A DNA stretch of 64,000 bases from Paracamarosporium sp. OC-R06-R3 (lineage: Eukaryota; Ascomycota; Dothideomycetes; Pleosporales; Didymosphaeriaceae). The number at the start of each line of letters is the position of its first letter. Within the stretch, counting starts at the first letter, position 1. The notes beneath the pieces were generated by a model. It was not told where the DNA came from. It was given only the letters and a program-made list of their open reading frames with translations, and did no database searches. This document shows, piece after piece, positions 1 to 11,498 of the stretch. The position numbers and the translations under genes were made by a program. The stretch spans positions 62,001-126,000 of the forward strand of contig JACVRA010000364.1 of assembly GCA_019828545.1 (NCBI GenBank), given 5' to 3'.

Positions 1-697
1 TTCGTCGACCTTTGCATTTGCAAACCCGTCGATACAGAGCAACTACAACGATCTATCCAACTTCGCACCCACGTCGCAGTACCGGACTGCTTCCAGCATG
101 CCGTCTGTGTCGGACACCAACCCTGAGTTTCCGGCGCACCTGACGTCGATGGAGTCGAGCGCCAGCGAGGCGGGTCTCGAGCCGGGAAGCCAGTCCAGCG
201 ACCGCCTAGTGAAGCCCGCCGACTCGAGCGCCGACAGTGGTACGTACACATGTACCTATCATGGTTGCACTCAGCGGTTCGAAACTCCGCAAAAGCTGCA
301 GAAGCACAAGCGCGAGGGTCATCGCAGCTCTGCGACGACGATGGGTTCCGGCATGACATCAGCGGCTTTGCTGGAGCGCAACTCGCAGGCGGGGCCTCAC
401 AAGTGCGAGCGAATCAACCCCACGACCGGCAAGCCCTGCAACACGATCTTCTCGCGGCCCTACGACCTCACCAGGCACGAGGACACGATCCACAACGCGC
501 GCAAGCAAAAGGTTCGATGCGCACTGTGCGTCGAGGAGAAGACCTTCTCCCGCAACGACGCACTGACGCGCCACATGGTAAGAGTCCACCACGGCCAGAG
601 CACCCGTCGCAAGCATACTGACATGGAACAGCGCGTTGTCCACCCTGAAGTCGACTTTCCTGGCAAGCATAGGCGCCGCGGAGGTAATCACGATTAG
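1..697 (+). CDS. Rpn4-like C2H2 zinc-finger transcription factor, 3' part
   Basis: The frame is open to the left edge, so the 5' end lies outside the window. Three C2H2 fingers are visible. The first starts YTCTYHGC and the second HKCERINPTTGKPC. The third has CALC followed by TRHM and VVH. The tail after the last finger is basic (GKHRRRGGNHD). The spaced second finger with an RPYDLTRHEDTIHN block is characteristic of fungal Rpn4-type regulators, which activate proteasome genes in yeast. A 54-bp intron at 578-631 (GTAAGAG..ACAG) is needed to bring the two zinc-ligating histidines of finger three together. It contains no stop and is a multiple of three, so unspliced RNA stays in frame. The stop is TAG at 695-697. 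The zinc-finger assignment is firm; orthology to Rpn4 is an inference because the N-terminal half is missing. Confidence 0.8.
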   Translation, partial: SSTFAFANPSIQSNYNDLSNFAPTSQYRTASSMPSVSDTNPEFPAHLTSMESSASEAGLEPGSQSSDRLVKPADSSADSGTYTCTYHGCTQRFETPQKLQKHKREGHRSSATTMGSGMTSAALLERNSQAGPHKCERINPTTGKPCNTIFSRPYDLTRHEDTIHNARKQKVRCALCVEEKTFSRNDALTRHMVRVHHGQSTRRKHTDMEQRVVHPEVDFPGKHRRRGGNHD

Positions 698-3600
698 GCG
701 TGTCCGTCCACGGATGTGTTTAGCCCTGGCGTCGCGAAGCTGTGTCCGCCGAGGCCCGCGGCCAGCCCGATGACGTCTGCAAATCCTTCGACGCTGCATT
801 ATTGCATGAACGCGCATTTCTGCTCGGGCGAGTCGCAGGGCCGCCTTCGCACGAAGGCGATTCGGTAATCAATAACTCATCCTTTTGGACGCAGCCGGAG
901 GATCTCATGTCATGGTCGCATTGCGGGCGTTTCTTGTTCACCTTAGCTTCCTTCGTATCACCTTTCGACTGGGCCATGCGACCTTTTCCTCGCCGCCCAA
1001 CAGTCCGGTCCACATGGCGTTCGCAGTCGGTTTTCGCAGGTCGGAACCGGACACGGTCTGACTGCTCTACGGACTATAGTCCGCACGCACGGAGTTAGAC
1101 TTCATGCTTCATCGTTTTGGTTTATAAGCGTCCAATTAATTAATCAGGCTTTGTGGGTTTTTGGCTTCTTCCGTTGTGCGTTCAGCGACGGAGTAATGAA
1201 TTACGAGCACCAAAAGAGTCGGGCATCGACTGAATGCGCAACGATTATCTAGATGGTACGGATGGCCTGGTCTGGCCTTTATTTGGTTTGACGGCACGTT
1301 TCCTGTTTCTTCAACGTCTCTTTTGCTTTTCGATACTTCTTCGTAATACCTGGTCGCCAGTCGCGATCCTTCCCCTGTATATTTACCTTTTGTCTATCAA
1401 AAAGTCATCTTTCATCACAACCTTCACATCGCTTAAATTGCCTATCTACTCCGTGTACAACATTCCGATCCGCTCTAGAAACACGTCTGTTGTCCCTCAA
1501 GATTTTTGTACACCTAACTACCTTGTTCATAATCATGTACCACCGTCATGTAATTCTCTTCCGCACACATGATACCCCTAAAAGCAAGGGAAAGCTTGGT
1601 TGTACGATAGGTAGATAGTCACCCGACGCGATCGGCCTAGAACTCTATATCAACATACTATACTATAACGCAGAACCAAGCGGGCCACAGTTGTCTTCGC
1701 GCGCTCCGTAATTTACCATCGTACGATGCTGAAGACGGGAGCTGCTGATGAATGTGTACGATCGCGATGTCTTGCATACCGGCGCCATCTAGACTATCAA
1801 AGGCCGCGCTGTACGGAGCCTACCCTAGGCATACCCTTTGTTGTTGCTCGCGTCTGTACGACGTCTCATCCCAACCATATCGCTAGCCTAGCCTGATCCT
1901 CTCCTCCCTACGCTGTACACTACTACCTACTATGAATTCGTGCACTAACGCTCTAGAGGCCCGCCTTGCAGCACCACAATCCCTGCGCAGCTGAGCCTCG
2001 CAGCCGCATCTGGCCTCAGGGGCTCGCATGCCCATACCGTTTTGGTGGACGACGGCATTCTGGTGTTGTGCTGGAGCCTTGTCAGTCAGCACTTTATTCG
2101 TCGATCTGGATCTGGACGGTTGAGGCGTGTGTCAGGCTAGAAGCGTCTGTGGGTTCAGGCATGTGTGGCTGTGCTCGGCAGATGGGACGCTGCGATTCCA
2201 CCACACCTAACCTAACCGCAAGGCCTTCCGAGACACATACACAGACTATTGTTTTCTCCCTCTTCTGGAACGTCAAATGCCGGTGCTGCCGGCAGGGATA
2301 TCGTGAGACGAGCATCGAGATGGATGACTTCGACGTTGCGTGTTGGCCGTCGGTCGTTCAGCCATGGATGCCGTCATCACGAGACATGCTTATCGATACC
2401 ACGCCCACACCACCTCCCATCTCCATAGGGCTGACGATGCTCCTTGTGGAGCTAACATCACCTCACTGCCCATCTCCGCGGTCCCTAGGGAGCCCTTAAC
2501 CACGATGAAACAAACAAGTGCCTCGTAACTGGATGGAAGCTGCCGACGCAGAGTCCCGCAAGACGTCAGCATCACGCGTCCCTCGCACTCGCACTCGCAC
2601 TCGCAGATACGGGGTAATCAACTCGAGCGCACACTTGCCGTCATGATATTCATGCTTCCAACACGCACACCAAACTTTTCTGGCTATTCACACGCTTGGC
2701 GCGAGACCCGCTCGCGTGCCGCTCGCTTGGTCCCATTCTGCCGGCGATCTTGACCGCACCATGACGCTTGCGTGGATCACGCATCGCGCGCGAACGTCAC
2801 AGAGCGAGGCCGGTCGATCGAGTTATTTCCTTTTCGTCAAGCTCTGGGGGTGTCCGCGTGCGCAGGGCGAAACGCTGCGCTGATCGTGACGCTATCGTCG
2901 CGTGACTGCGGGGCGCTGATTGGGCCAGCGGGGAACGCTGCAGGGATCGACGTAAGGCGATTATCACGATCATGTTGGATGATGGGGGAGATCGAGATGT
3001 TGGTGTTTGTCGTAGTGGGGTGCATCGCGTGTGTTGGCTTGCTTGCTTGCTGGACCCTGGCGTGATCTTCGATGCAGGGAGATGGACACGGTATCGAATC
3101 GACGAGAACGAACGTCGTCTCGTAGGTCGTTTCGATGTGCCGCCGTAACGAGATGTGGTGCTTTGCCGCGGAATTAGATGTGGACGAAAGGTGGGTACTT
3201 GGGTTTCCTGCATCAACTTGCGTTACCCTTTGAGTGAATGAGATTCATCGGTGTCCGTTTACCTAAAATGGCATAATCTACAGTCGATTAGCAACATGGC
3301 TTATCTTACAACTATCTCGCATTGGCTCTTTCCAATACTGGCACGACCATACCGGTGTGATGCTCCGTGTTCTCGATCAAGAATATTTTCCTCACGTGTA
3401 TTCATATCATAGATGCGGATTCTACTCACGTGCACCACCCGTCTAACATGTTTGTCACTCTTAGGTACATGTAGTACCGTTGTTCGCCGTGGCCTTTGGT
3501 TCTACATTCACAGCTGTGCTACATGACTAGTTATCCGCTGGTTTTCGTGCTAATATAATACCTCAAATTCCACCACACATATCGCATTATGCTGGTTTCA

Positions 3601-4630
3601 AAAGCACAACTTTCTCTTCTCACGAAACGCCGCCAGTTTGTACTCTCATACAGTTTCTTTACAGATTTCGATCAAACGAATCCTCGTGAACTACACAGCC
3701 GTGTTTTGAACTTCTAACCATCAAGGAAATTACCTTCGGATCATCTAAGGGGGGCTGCTCCAGGGGTATGCATTCAGGTATGGCGTGCTAGTGCCCTTAG
3801 CAAAACGCCTAAATTTTTATATCATCAAGGTCGACTGTGAACTGAAGACATTCAATGCTTTCTCTGTATACAACATCATACAATGAAGTTTGGACCTAAG
3901 GATTTGAAAAAAAAAACATGCAGTAGACGTTAGTATACATATACCTATCTAACACCGTTATTAAGTTCTATAATGACTTCGTGAATTTCAACAGTGATGA
4001 ATGCTCAGCTCTAGGAGGAGATAGTAGCTTTTGACTTCAGCCATGCCTTGCAGAACGTACTGATGTGTAGATCTACCTTATGCACTGCGTACCATGAAAA
4101 GTAAATAACAGGCCCGCGTTCCAGCAGCAATCTCAAAGCGCCTTCGCAAATTCTGATCGAATTCTGTCATGGGCCTTGGTTTCTAGCGTCTGGGTAACAA
4201 TGCATTTCAAGCATAAGAGAGTAGCGATTTATAAAGAGCGCCCAAGCATACAGGTACCTTAAAGTTTCGCTGCTGCGGTTTAGTCTACCAAGTGATATTC
4301 TATCCATGATACGAATGAGGGAGATCCTGACCGATATAAGATGTAGAGTTTGTAGGTCACCGACAATACAACTCCGAAACTAGACAATGTTGAGCACCGC
4401 GAAGTGAAGTCCTGGTTCGGGTCCAGATCAAAAATTAGATTTGCTAAATAAAAAAATCTATTCGTTGATTCCAAAAACTAGTTGTAGTGTTCTCTGTGAT
4501 GCCAATTTTCTTTGGTTCAATCTTCATAAAACTTCCTATATGCACGAATGGTTATGAATATTTACCTTGGGGATTCATACCAGGGTACGGATGCTGCAAG
4601 GCAGTCTTCGATCTAAGACGGAGCATGTGC
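698..4630. other. Long gene-poor stretch
   Basis: No convincing gene in about 3.9 kb. The open frames are short, overlap on both strands and show no family pattern. The first kilobase probably includes the 3' UTR of the upstream zinc-finger gene. A hexamer repeat of four CTCGCA units sits at 2582-2605. From about 3240 the base composition shifts towards A+T and continues so into the broken DUF7587 gene. That suggests an old, decaying segment, but no transposon end or repeat copy is recognisable. Confidence 0.6.
2582..2605. repeat. CTCGCA hexamer repeat
   Basis: Four exact tandem copies in intergenic DNA; a simple repeat. Confidence 0.8.
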
Positions 4631-5920
4631 TTAGTTGCTCATTCTCCTGCAATCATATGGATTGTTTCTATGCTTCGACATGAATGTTGAAACCCAATGA
4701 AGATACGCACCCGGAGTGAACCATGCTATGACTGTGAGGGATTGATGTAGCTTTATCATTTCATACTTGAAGCGGCTGTACTTTTGCGACTCTATCAATA
4801 AGGACGGTATTAGACCCTGAAGAATTGAAATATTGCCCGCAATACTTTCCATTGCAGGTTGGGCTCAACCTCCCTCCTTACGTTCCCCCATTTCTCCAAT
4901 TGCTGTTGTCGTTGCAGCTGAGCGTGAATATCGCTAAACATTTCTGTAAACTGTCTATGTTCTGGGGTCTCGTGTGGCGATGTTGTAGAGAATAGTTCCA
5001 AGTGATGCTCGGATATTAGTTTCATGTGTACGTCGAAATCTGTTGATTGTGAGCGTTGAGCGCCTGAGCTGATACACACCTACCATCAAAACCTTTGTCG
5101 CACATCGCCAATATTCTGGGCTCTAAACGAAAGCGTGGCCTGAGAGACAATAGCATCAACATGGCTATTGGCTGAAATTTCCAGTCGAAGCAATTTTTTG
5201 AAACCTTTGCCTCGTACTCCAACTCTAGTTTGGTAGATATTTCCGGTGTTTCAAAGAATCTTTTGCGTAGATCAGTAACCGCACGGTTAAGATATCTCTG
5301 TGGAGATTTTTTTCGAATTCAGGATAAAGCTTGTACAAGCCAGGCTGGACTAGTTCTCCCAGAGACGTGCTAAAAACAGCGTCGTCCGGAAACTTCGTGG
5401 TGCCTTGAGTCAGGTACTCGTCACAATAGTAGTCATGCTTCAGTTTACCGGTGTTCTCAATGTCGTATGCTTTTAGGACAGCAACAGCAGGGATAAATGT
5501 TCCACGAGCTAACTTTTGTGTGTCTATGAAGAAGATTCGTACCGAGTCCATCGAACGAGACCTAAAATCAGTGGCATGCCGATAGATCGCAAAGTGTATT
5601 GCAAACATTAGCGAATTCGTCCACGAGACCAGGTTATCAGTCGCAGAGCTTTTCCAAAGCAAATGATTAACAACCATGTTTGTCGCTTCGTTCGCTTCCA
5701 GACTGAAACGATCGCCTCCGTTTCCACCATGAGAAGCTGCAACGGAGTAAACCCATGTGTCATCGGTAATACCACCAGATCTAGCTGTCACGGTTCGTAT
5801 CAAGTAAGAAGGAATGTGGTCGAATTCCTGTTTCAGATGCCTCCAAGGCTTAAACAGAACTGGATCCCCGAACCCTCTATTTTCCACCATTTTCACTTGG
5901 TTGTCTAAACTATGCTTCAT
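4631..5920 (-). pseudogene. DUF7587-domain protein gene with one frameshift
   Basis: Reading on the minus strand, ATG at 5920 opens a frame with the fungal DUF7587 pattern: DDTWVYSVA, then DNLVSWTNSLMFAIHFAIYRHA, then a YYCDEYLTQG block. The frame stops early at 5225. In another frame the protein-like reading continues (ETPEISTKLELEYEAKVSKN) and joins two further exons through plausible introns at 5040-5083 (44 bp, GTAGGT..ACAG) and 4817-4881 (65 bp, GTAAGG..TCAG), ending at TAA 4631-4633. The three exons sum to 1181 nt, one short of a multiple of three. The shift can be placed in a T7 run at 5307-5313. The downstream part is Gln-rich (QLQRQQQ). The function of DUF7587 is not known to me. The cause is either a real mutation or a homopolymer sequencing error; everything else looks intact, so decay, if real, is recent. 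Confidence 0.7.
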
Positions 5921-6553
5921 TCGACAAGCGAGAAGGAATATATGAAGGTGCGTTCAAGGAGGCGCATCGAGCTGCACGTCGGGTGGCCCATACAATATCA
6001 AGTATGATCACTGAGGGCAAACTGCGAACAGGTGACAACAATCGTGCGTGGAAAGCGCTCACAGAGCTACCGAGGAGTTGATCAGTCAACGTTGCAATGA
6101 GAGAACGAAAAAATAATTTGATTTCATATAGACTCTGAATAGGCTGTGCCGCAGTCATAGTTGCACAGCAGATGGTTTCCACAAATAAGCTTCGTTATTC
6201 GTGGATGGGTATCGGCGCCTGAGGTAACTAAGTCCAGAGAGGAAAGAACGTTGATACATGAGCGCTTTATGCAGATAAGTGATGATCATGATGACTTCCG
6301 TCCGCCACGTAGGGTAGAATTGACATGGATGGTCGGTTGTTCTTATTCATGGGGAGGAAACTACTAAGTCCCCACGCTAGCCCAAACCAAAAATCAGGGT
6401 CCACAACGTCATGCGTACCCCCGCGATACCGTTTACTGTTCACCTTTTCCACACGCGGCTGCCTACGCGTCGCCAAAAGGCCAGACTTCACGCATAACAA
6501 CGCAGCCCTCTTCTTATGCAACTGCGAGAAAACGCGTAAAATCCAAGCGCAAA
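5921..6553. other. Intergenic region between the DUF7587 gene and the membrane protein gene
   Basis: No supported gene. A 90-codon minus-strand frame at 5910-6182 overlaps the DUF7587 start and has no recognisable content. ACGCGT motifs occur at about 6464 and 6533, just upstream of the next ATG; whether they act is unknown. Confidence 0.4.
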
Positions 6554-7306
6554 ATGTCCGCCCAGACAGCAGCGACCCGTCTTCGCAAGACCTTTCACTA
6601 CCCCTCCGAGTCTGACGACGAAGATGCTGTCGAGGAGGGCATGGACGAGCAAGGTACTTCGCCCTTAACATGTTCCCCCCTGTACTCTTCACGCTTTCAT
6701 CTATCCGCTCTTCTACGATATCATTACCCCTCTCCAACAAACAGCAGCAAGCTGACCCCGCCAGACCAAGCCGCCCTCGTAAACAAGCTAGAAACGCACG
6801 ACACGCGCACAACCTCAACATACACGCACCTCCTCCTCGCCCTCCCGCTATTCCCTATCATTCTATATCTCCCGCTCCTGATCCGGCTGTCCGCACTACC
6901 CGCCGCCCTCACAGCGATATCCTCCCTCCTCGCAAGCGCTTACACGCTCTACTACCTTCCCCTCCCACCAATCCGCATCTCCATCACGCACGTCATAGAT
7001 CTTCAATCCGGCAAGCCACCACCAAAACCGCAAGAGCCGAAGGCAGAAAGAAGACCTGTTCCATATATATCGGAATCAACGGCGGAATTCCTAGCGCAGT
7101 ACATTGTCATCGCGAATGGTACCCTATGTGCGATTTTAGCGGTGGTGGAAATGTTGCAGGGACGCACGTGGAGTGAAGGCATGATGGTCGGAGGTGGATA
7201 TCTACCGGGCTTGGTGTTTACGGTTGTGATGTTTGCTAGGAGGGAGTTGAGAGCTGTGGATATGAGTGAGTTGGAGAGGTTGCGGTATCCGAGTAAGGAC
7301 ACATGA
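6554..7306 (+). CDS. Small four-helix membrane protein, unknown function
   Basis: A 213-residue protein after removing one intron at 6654-6764 (111 bp, GTACTT..CCAG, with a CTGAC branch point 8 nt before the acceptor). Splicing joins an acidic N-terminus (SESDDEDAVEEGMDEQ) to DQAALVNKLETHDTRTT. Without splicing the frame stays open but gains 37 unlikely residues. Two adjacent hydrophobic segments follow (about residues 55-105: LLLALPLFPIILYLPLL and the ALTAISSLLASAYTLYYL stretch), then a proline- and lysine-rich loop, then two more (around IVIANGTLCAILAVVEML and GYLPGLVFTVVMF). The C-terminus is basic and probably cytosolic. This looks like a conserved fungal ER or vesicle membrane protein, but I do not recognise the family. 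Confidence 0.7.
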   Translation: MSAQTAATRLRKTFHYPSESDDEDAVEEGMDEQGTSPLTCSPLYSSRFHLSALLRYHYPSPTNSSKLTPPDQAALVNKLETHDTRTTSTYTHLLLALPLFPIILYLPLLIRLSALPAALTAISSLLASAYTLYYLPLPPIRISITHVIDLQSGKPPPKPQEPKAERRPVPYISESTAEFLAQYIVIANGTLCAILAVVEMLQGRTWSEGMMVGGGYLPGLVFTVVMFARRELRAVDMSELERLRYPSKDT

Positions 7307-7539
7307 GTTCGCGCGAGTCGTTCTCTCAGAAAAGGAATGATTTGTTCTAGGTAGGAATGACATTCATTCATTAATTGCGAATACGAGTGGGAGGAATTGA
7401 TGCAGAGACACTCATGTGCTGCAGGTATAATGCATCAACGCCATCGCTATGGTAAAACGAACGAACAGCAACCCTAAAGATCCAAAGACTCAAACATGAC
7501 GACGGGTATACAAAAACAGCCTTGCATTCAAAAACGGCC

Positions 7540-9887
7540 TCACACCACCATACTCTTCCTCCTACTAGCCGCCCTGTCCGACCTACTTTCCTTCACACTC
7601 TCTCTTCCACCATCGACCCTGCGTTTTGGTTCTGGCCCACCAATGCTCCTCTCCTTCATTGACGATCGTGCAGCCGCTGTGCTTTTAGCCAAGCCTGCCG
7701 CAGGTGCACCTGTTCTCATCGCACCGCTACCAGTCCGCTTATGCACCGCCGAAAGCCCGCCCTCAGTCCTCGTGTTGCTCTCTGTTTTGTAGTCTTCCGA
7801 AGTTGATGGCGCAGAGGAAGCTATAGAAGAGTGTCTACGACCGGCGCGGACAGCGCTCGCGAGGCTTATCTTGGGACGTGCGCTCGTAATGGTAGGAGCA
7901 CCAGCAGGTGGAGATGACTCGTTGAAGTCGAAGATGTCCATATCGCTCTTTGGTTCCGCCGTCTTTTCTCCTGACTTAGCGTCCTTCTTCTCCTGCAACT
8001 TAGGCTCATCTACTACCTCTTTCGTCGATAGCCCGCTTGACAAGTTGAGTGACTTCCGTCTTGCCGTACTCGTTTCGTCAATCATCTTCTCAATTGCCCG
8101 CTCCGCGGCCATGGAATTCAACTTTTGTCGCTCGGGCTTCGCATCCTGAGATCCCTCTTTGCGATCCAGTTTCTGCCGGAGTGGGCTCCCCTGCTCTACG
8201 CCATCGCCTGCTCCCAATCCGCCTGAGGCGCCCAATGGCTTCCATTGAGATTCTTCCGGTTCTTCCTTGATAACGACATGCGCTGAGTTGGGGGCGGTGG
8301 TTGGAGGCTCTACACTTGTTCGACGGGAGTGGTCGGTTATCACAGCATCTACAAGCTCTTTACTAGGACGGCGCATTTTTGTGTTCAAACTGGGTTCCTT
8401 GTAGCTCACTTGCGGACGTGCTCGACGGGATGGACGGCCGATGATGCCAGTTTGGGTCATTGAAGTAAGATCGCCTGGAGGCGGCGTGTCCTTGGAATCG
8501 TGTCGCGACGTAGAAGGCTCGGTGGAAGGTGGAGAAATAATAGCCTCAACAGCAGGAGTCTTGGGTGGCAAGGATTCAAGGTGGATTTCAGTGGTGGGGA
8601 TAGATTTGGACGTCTGTTCTGGGAGTATATCTGGGAGTATATTTTGAGTGATGGTCGAGCGAGGGCGACTTGCTTTCTTCTTTTCAGGCTTGTCAGGCTT
8701 CTCGGCCTTTTCAGGGGCCGAAGAGCGTTGTTTCTTGGGTGAGACTACAGGATCAGTGTTGACAGGTTCTAACCAATAGGTTAGTATAGCAATCATGTAC
8801 TTCATCGATGCATACTTACTGCTTGACAGAATTGGTCTTCTAAGAGCTTCAGGTCGATCTTCATCTGTGGCCCCGTCCTCGGCAGAGACTGGCGTACTCC
8901 GTCGATTGAAATGAAAAGACTCCACTTGAAGTTGGCCTTTGTCTTCGTCCTCTTGCACATTGAACTTCCGCTTCGAACCCGCTTTGACGGTCTTCTCTGG
9001 CGCTTCTTCAGGCTCGCTAGGAGGCGATTCAAACAGAGACATTCGCCGAACGCTAATCTTTGGCCCACTCTCGCGTCTCTTTCGCCTTGTTTCGAGATTC
9101 ATAGGTAGTACCACCTCTTCGCCGTCTACTGCTACATCAGGCTGATCTTCAGCAGACGGGCTATGCTTGAACGCGATGGGCTCTTCGATGTCGAAGTGTG
9201 AAACTGGCGGAGGGCCTATGTCTGGCGACTGGCTGTCTGGCGCGTCGAGAATGTCCTGGAGTTCCTCGGCACTGGTTCTTGTTAGCTTTTGCTTTTCGGA
9301 CAAACATATGCCGTGCCTGAAGCAGCCGACAATAGACGAAGCACGCAAACACGTACTTCATGGTCATCCGTGGATAGGCTTTGCTCTCCGTAATTGTTGG
9401 CAACATAGCGTTTTCGACCTCCTGCAGCCCCAATGCACTCCGCCACTGCCTTTCATCTGGAGACTTCCTGGTCGCAGTCTTTACAATGCATGGCGCATTG
9501 TCTCTTCTTTGATTTATTTGCCCTAACTCTGCCACCAGCCCTCCAAGCTCCTGGATCTTCGCTTCTAACTGGTTCTTGACCGTGTCAATGGTAGAGAATG
9601 AAGGTGCGTGGGCTTGTGCTTCGAGAGTGTTTTGGAGGTGCAGCACCTGCTGTGCCAGCGAGCAGTTTTCGGCGACGAGACGTGACCGGTCGTTCTCAAG
9701 CGTGCGGATGTGAATTTGTTGTTGCGAGTTGATCCTATTATTCCATTAGGCTCCCATAGATAATGTTTCCTATCGTTAAGACGTACTTGGCCAACTCGCG
9801 GTTCGTCCTTATAAACTTGCGCTTGATCGCATCGTAGGCCTCGGTCGACGGCGCGGGCGCAACAGGTGGCTCATTCAAGCGCGCCAT
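7540..9887 (-). CDS. SGO1: Shugoshin (centromeric cohesin protector)
   Basis: A four-exon gene: exons 9787-9887, 9357-9734, 8820-9271 and 7540-8768. The introns are 52, 85 and 51 bp, the last with a perfect TACTAAC branch point. The product is 719 residues. The N-terminus starts MARLNEPP and runs into a coiled coil (about residues 20-110, with KRKFIRTNRELAKIN and ENDRSRLVAENCSLAQQV), the shugoshin region that binds PP2A-B56 in known members. A basic C-terminal motif (RPSRRARPQVSYKEPSLNTK, about residues 420-440) is the Shugoshin C-terminal box that binds phosphorylated H2A at centromeres. The rest is disordered and rich in S, P, E and K. It keeps sister centromeres cohesed and helps place the chromosomal passenger complex. 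It is transcribed divergently from the DASH subunit gene 289 bp away. Confidence 0.92.
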
Positions 9888-10176
9888 ACGCTGTAGTAGT
9901 ATGTGTGGTAATTTTTCGTAAGTAATACGTGCAAAGGTCCTATGCGCGGCGGTGTGATATTTGGGGTGTACGCGTCGTTCGTGGTTGCCGCAGCGTCATG
10001 CAGCGAAAGTTCACGGTGTTTGTTTACCATAGCAACAGCGCGCTAACTGGATCCGCCATCCCTGCTCGAGTCCCACATATTGCGGGACGCGTGCGACCTC
10101 CGAACAGACGTTAAAGACATCCACGCACGACCGTATCTCTTTGAACGAATTATTCTGGCAGAGAAATAATACGAAC
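9888..10176. promoter_or_regulatory. Shared promoter of shugoshin and DAD2 with two MCB-like boxes
   Basis: This 289-bp segment separates the two divergent start codons. It holds ACGCGT at 9970-9975 and again at 10087-10092. ACGCGT is the MluI cell-cycle box bound by MBF (Mbp1/Swi6) at G1/S genes in yeasts and other fungi. Two copies in 289 bp is more than chance would predict (about 0.07 expected at equal base frequencies). Function is inferred; the motif is palindromic and could serve both genes. Confidence 0.55.
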
Positions 10177-10742
10177 ATGGCATATCCCACGCGCTCGCTC
10201 CCCTCGCACATCCGCAGCCAGTCCAGCTCCCTCGGCGGCTCGCAGCCCTCGGGCCAATCGCCTGTCCTGCTTGCCCGCATCGCAGAGAAGAAAGCCGAGC
10301 TGGCCTCCCTCAAAGACCTGCAAACCCTCAGCGCAGGTCTCGCCGACCAGATGCAGATGTTGGCCGAGAAACTCACGACCTTGTCCGACGGTACAGAAGG
10401 TTCGTCTCCATCTCACCCAACCCCCGCCGCGGGGCAGAGGACCCGAGTGTTATGGCATGGCTGGATGGTACTGACGTGTCAACCCTCTAGCCGTCGCAGC
10501 CGTACTGTCGAATTGGCATAATGTGCTCAGAGCGATAAACATGGCATCCAGTAAGCAATACTACCTCAAATATATACTTTTTATGCAGCGCGCTGATTTG
10601 CGCAGCCAAACTTCCCAAGCCAAAAGAAGAAGACGATGCAGAAAAGAAGCCTGAGACTGAGCCGCCACTTCCCCAGACGCTCGTAAGAATCCCGACGCAG
10701 CATGCTCCTGCAGTGCTGCCCCAGCCAAATCCGGATGAGTGA
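10177..10742 (+). CDS. DAD2: DASH/Dam1 complex subunit Dad2
   Basis: Three exons: 10177-10399, 10491-10550 and 10606-10742, product 139 residues. The introns are 91 bp (GTTCGT..CTAG with a CTGAC branch point) and 55 bp (GTAAGC..GCAG). The core LLARIAEKKAELASLKDL followed by LADQMQMLAEKLTTLSDGTE and AVLSNWHNVLRAINMAS is the Dad2 family signature. The tail is rich in proline and glutamate. Dad2 is part of the ten-subunit ring that couples kinetochores to microtubule plus ends in fungi. The start was chosen at the first ATG that gives the serine-rich N-terminus (MAYPTRSLPSHIRSQSSS). Its partner across the promoter is shugoshin, another centromere protein. Confidence 0.92.
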
Positions 10743-11498
10743 GCGGGACGTGTCTAGCGAGGACTCGACTTCGAGAAGTTGTCTTGATTACAAACACAAA
10801 ACGAACGACGTGTGGAAGACATGTGAAGTCCATGCATGTGCATGCATGTGCATGCGTGCTTCGGTCCTAAGAGGCATTTCGTGAGAGCGCGGCGGTTAGC
10901 ACTTGTATAAGTTAGGCCGTGATGCAGCGGGCATATGCACATCAGCCCTACAGGGCATGGTCATTGGCTATGGACGAGAGATTTTTCTTGTAGGCGAACA
11001 GGACCGTCTAGACCGGGATTGTTGAGGAAATTGCCCGAAGGAGGGAGGATGGTACTTTTGGTGCTTCACAGCCCCAAGAAGTTTGCTTCCCTCAGGCTGG
11101 CCCGCGTATCTTGGGGTAACTCAATCTACGGCACTGCTTCATCCTTATGAGCTGATGGCCTGGTACATCACGGACGTGGGTTAGTATAGGTACTCTCTAG
11201 ATAAATTGTATTTGCTATACACAAGCAGCTTTCGTGTTGCTTCGAGAAGACCTGTCTAACGCCAATGCTTTGTTCGGCCATCAAATGAGTCTATGATGTT
11301 TTGGTCATGGTGTTTTTTTATGCGAAGAATATCCCTTCGCTCATACCGTCGTGAATCGTTAAGGAACGCCAGACTCCGCGCTGGATCGTGAAGTGTCATC
11401 GTACTCATCCGCAAATACTCCCGGTTCAAGCGCTCTCTGGTATCATTGAAACATGGACTCAGCCGGTGTGCTCTGCCCAAGCCCTCGCCTCCATCCAT
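10743..11498. other. Intergenic region with a CATGCATGTG repeat
   Basis: Between the convergent DAD2 and YPI1 genes. It contains 2.8 copies of the 10-mer CATGCATGTG at 10831-10858. No gene or RNA is recognised; it probably includes both 3' UTRs. Confidence 0.5.

Noticed and set aside
6670..7176. 168-codon plus-strand frame overlapping the membrane protein gene
   Set aside because: Out-of-frame shadow; its Pro/Arg/His-rich translation shows no hydrophobic helices or motifs, unlike the correct frame.
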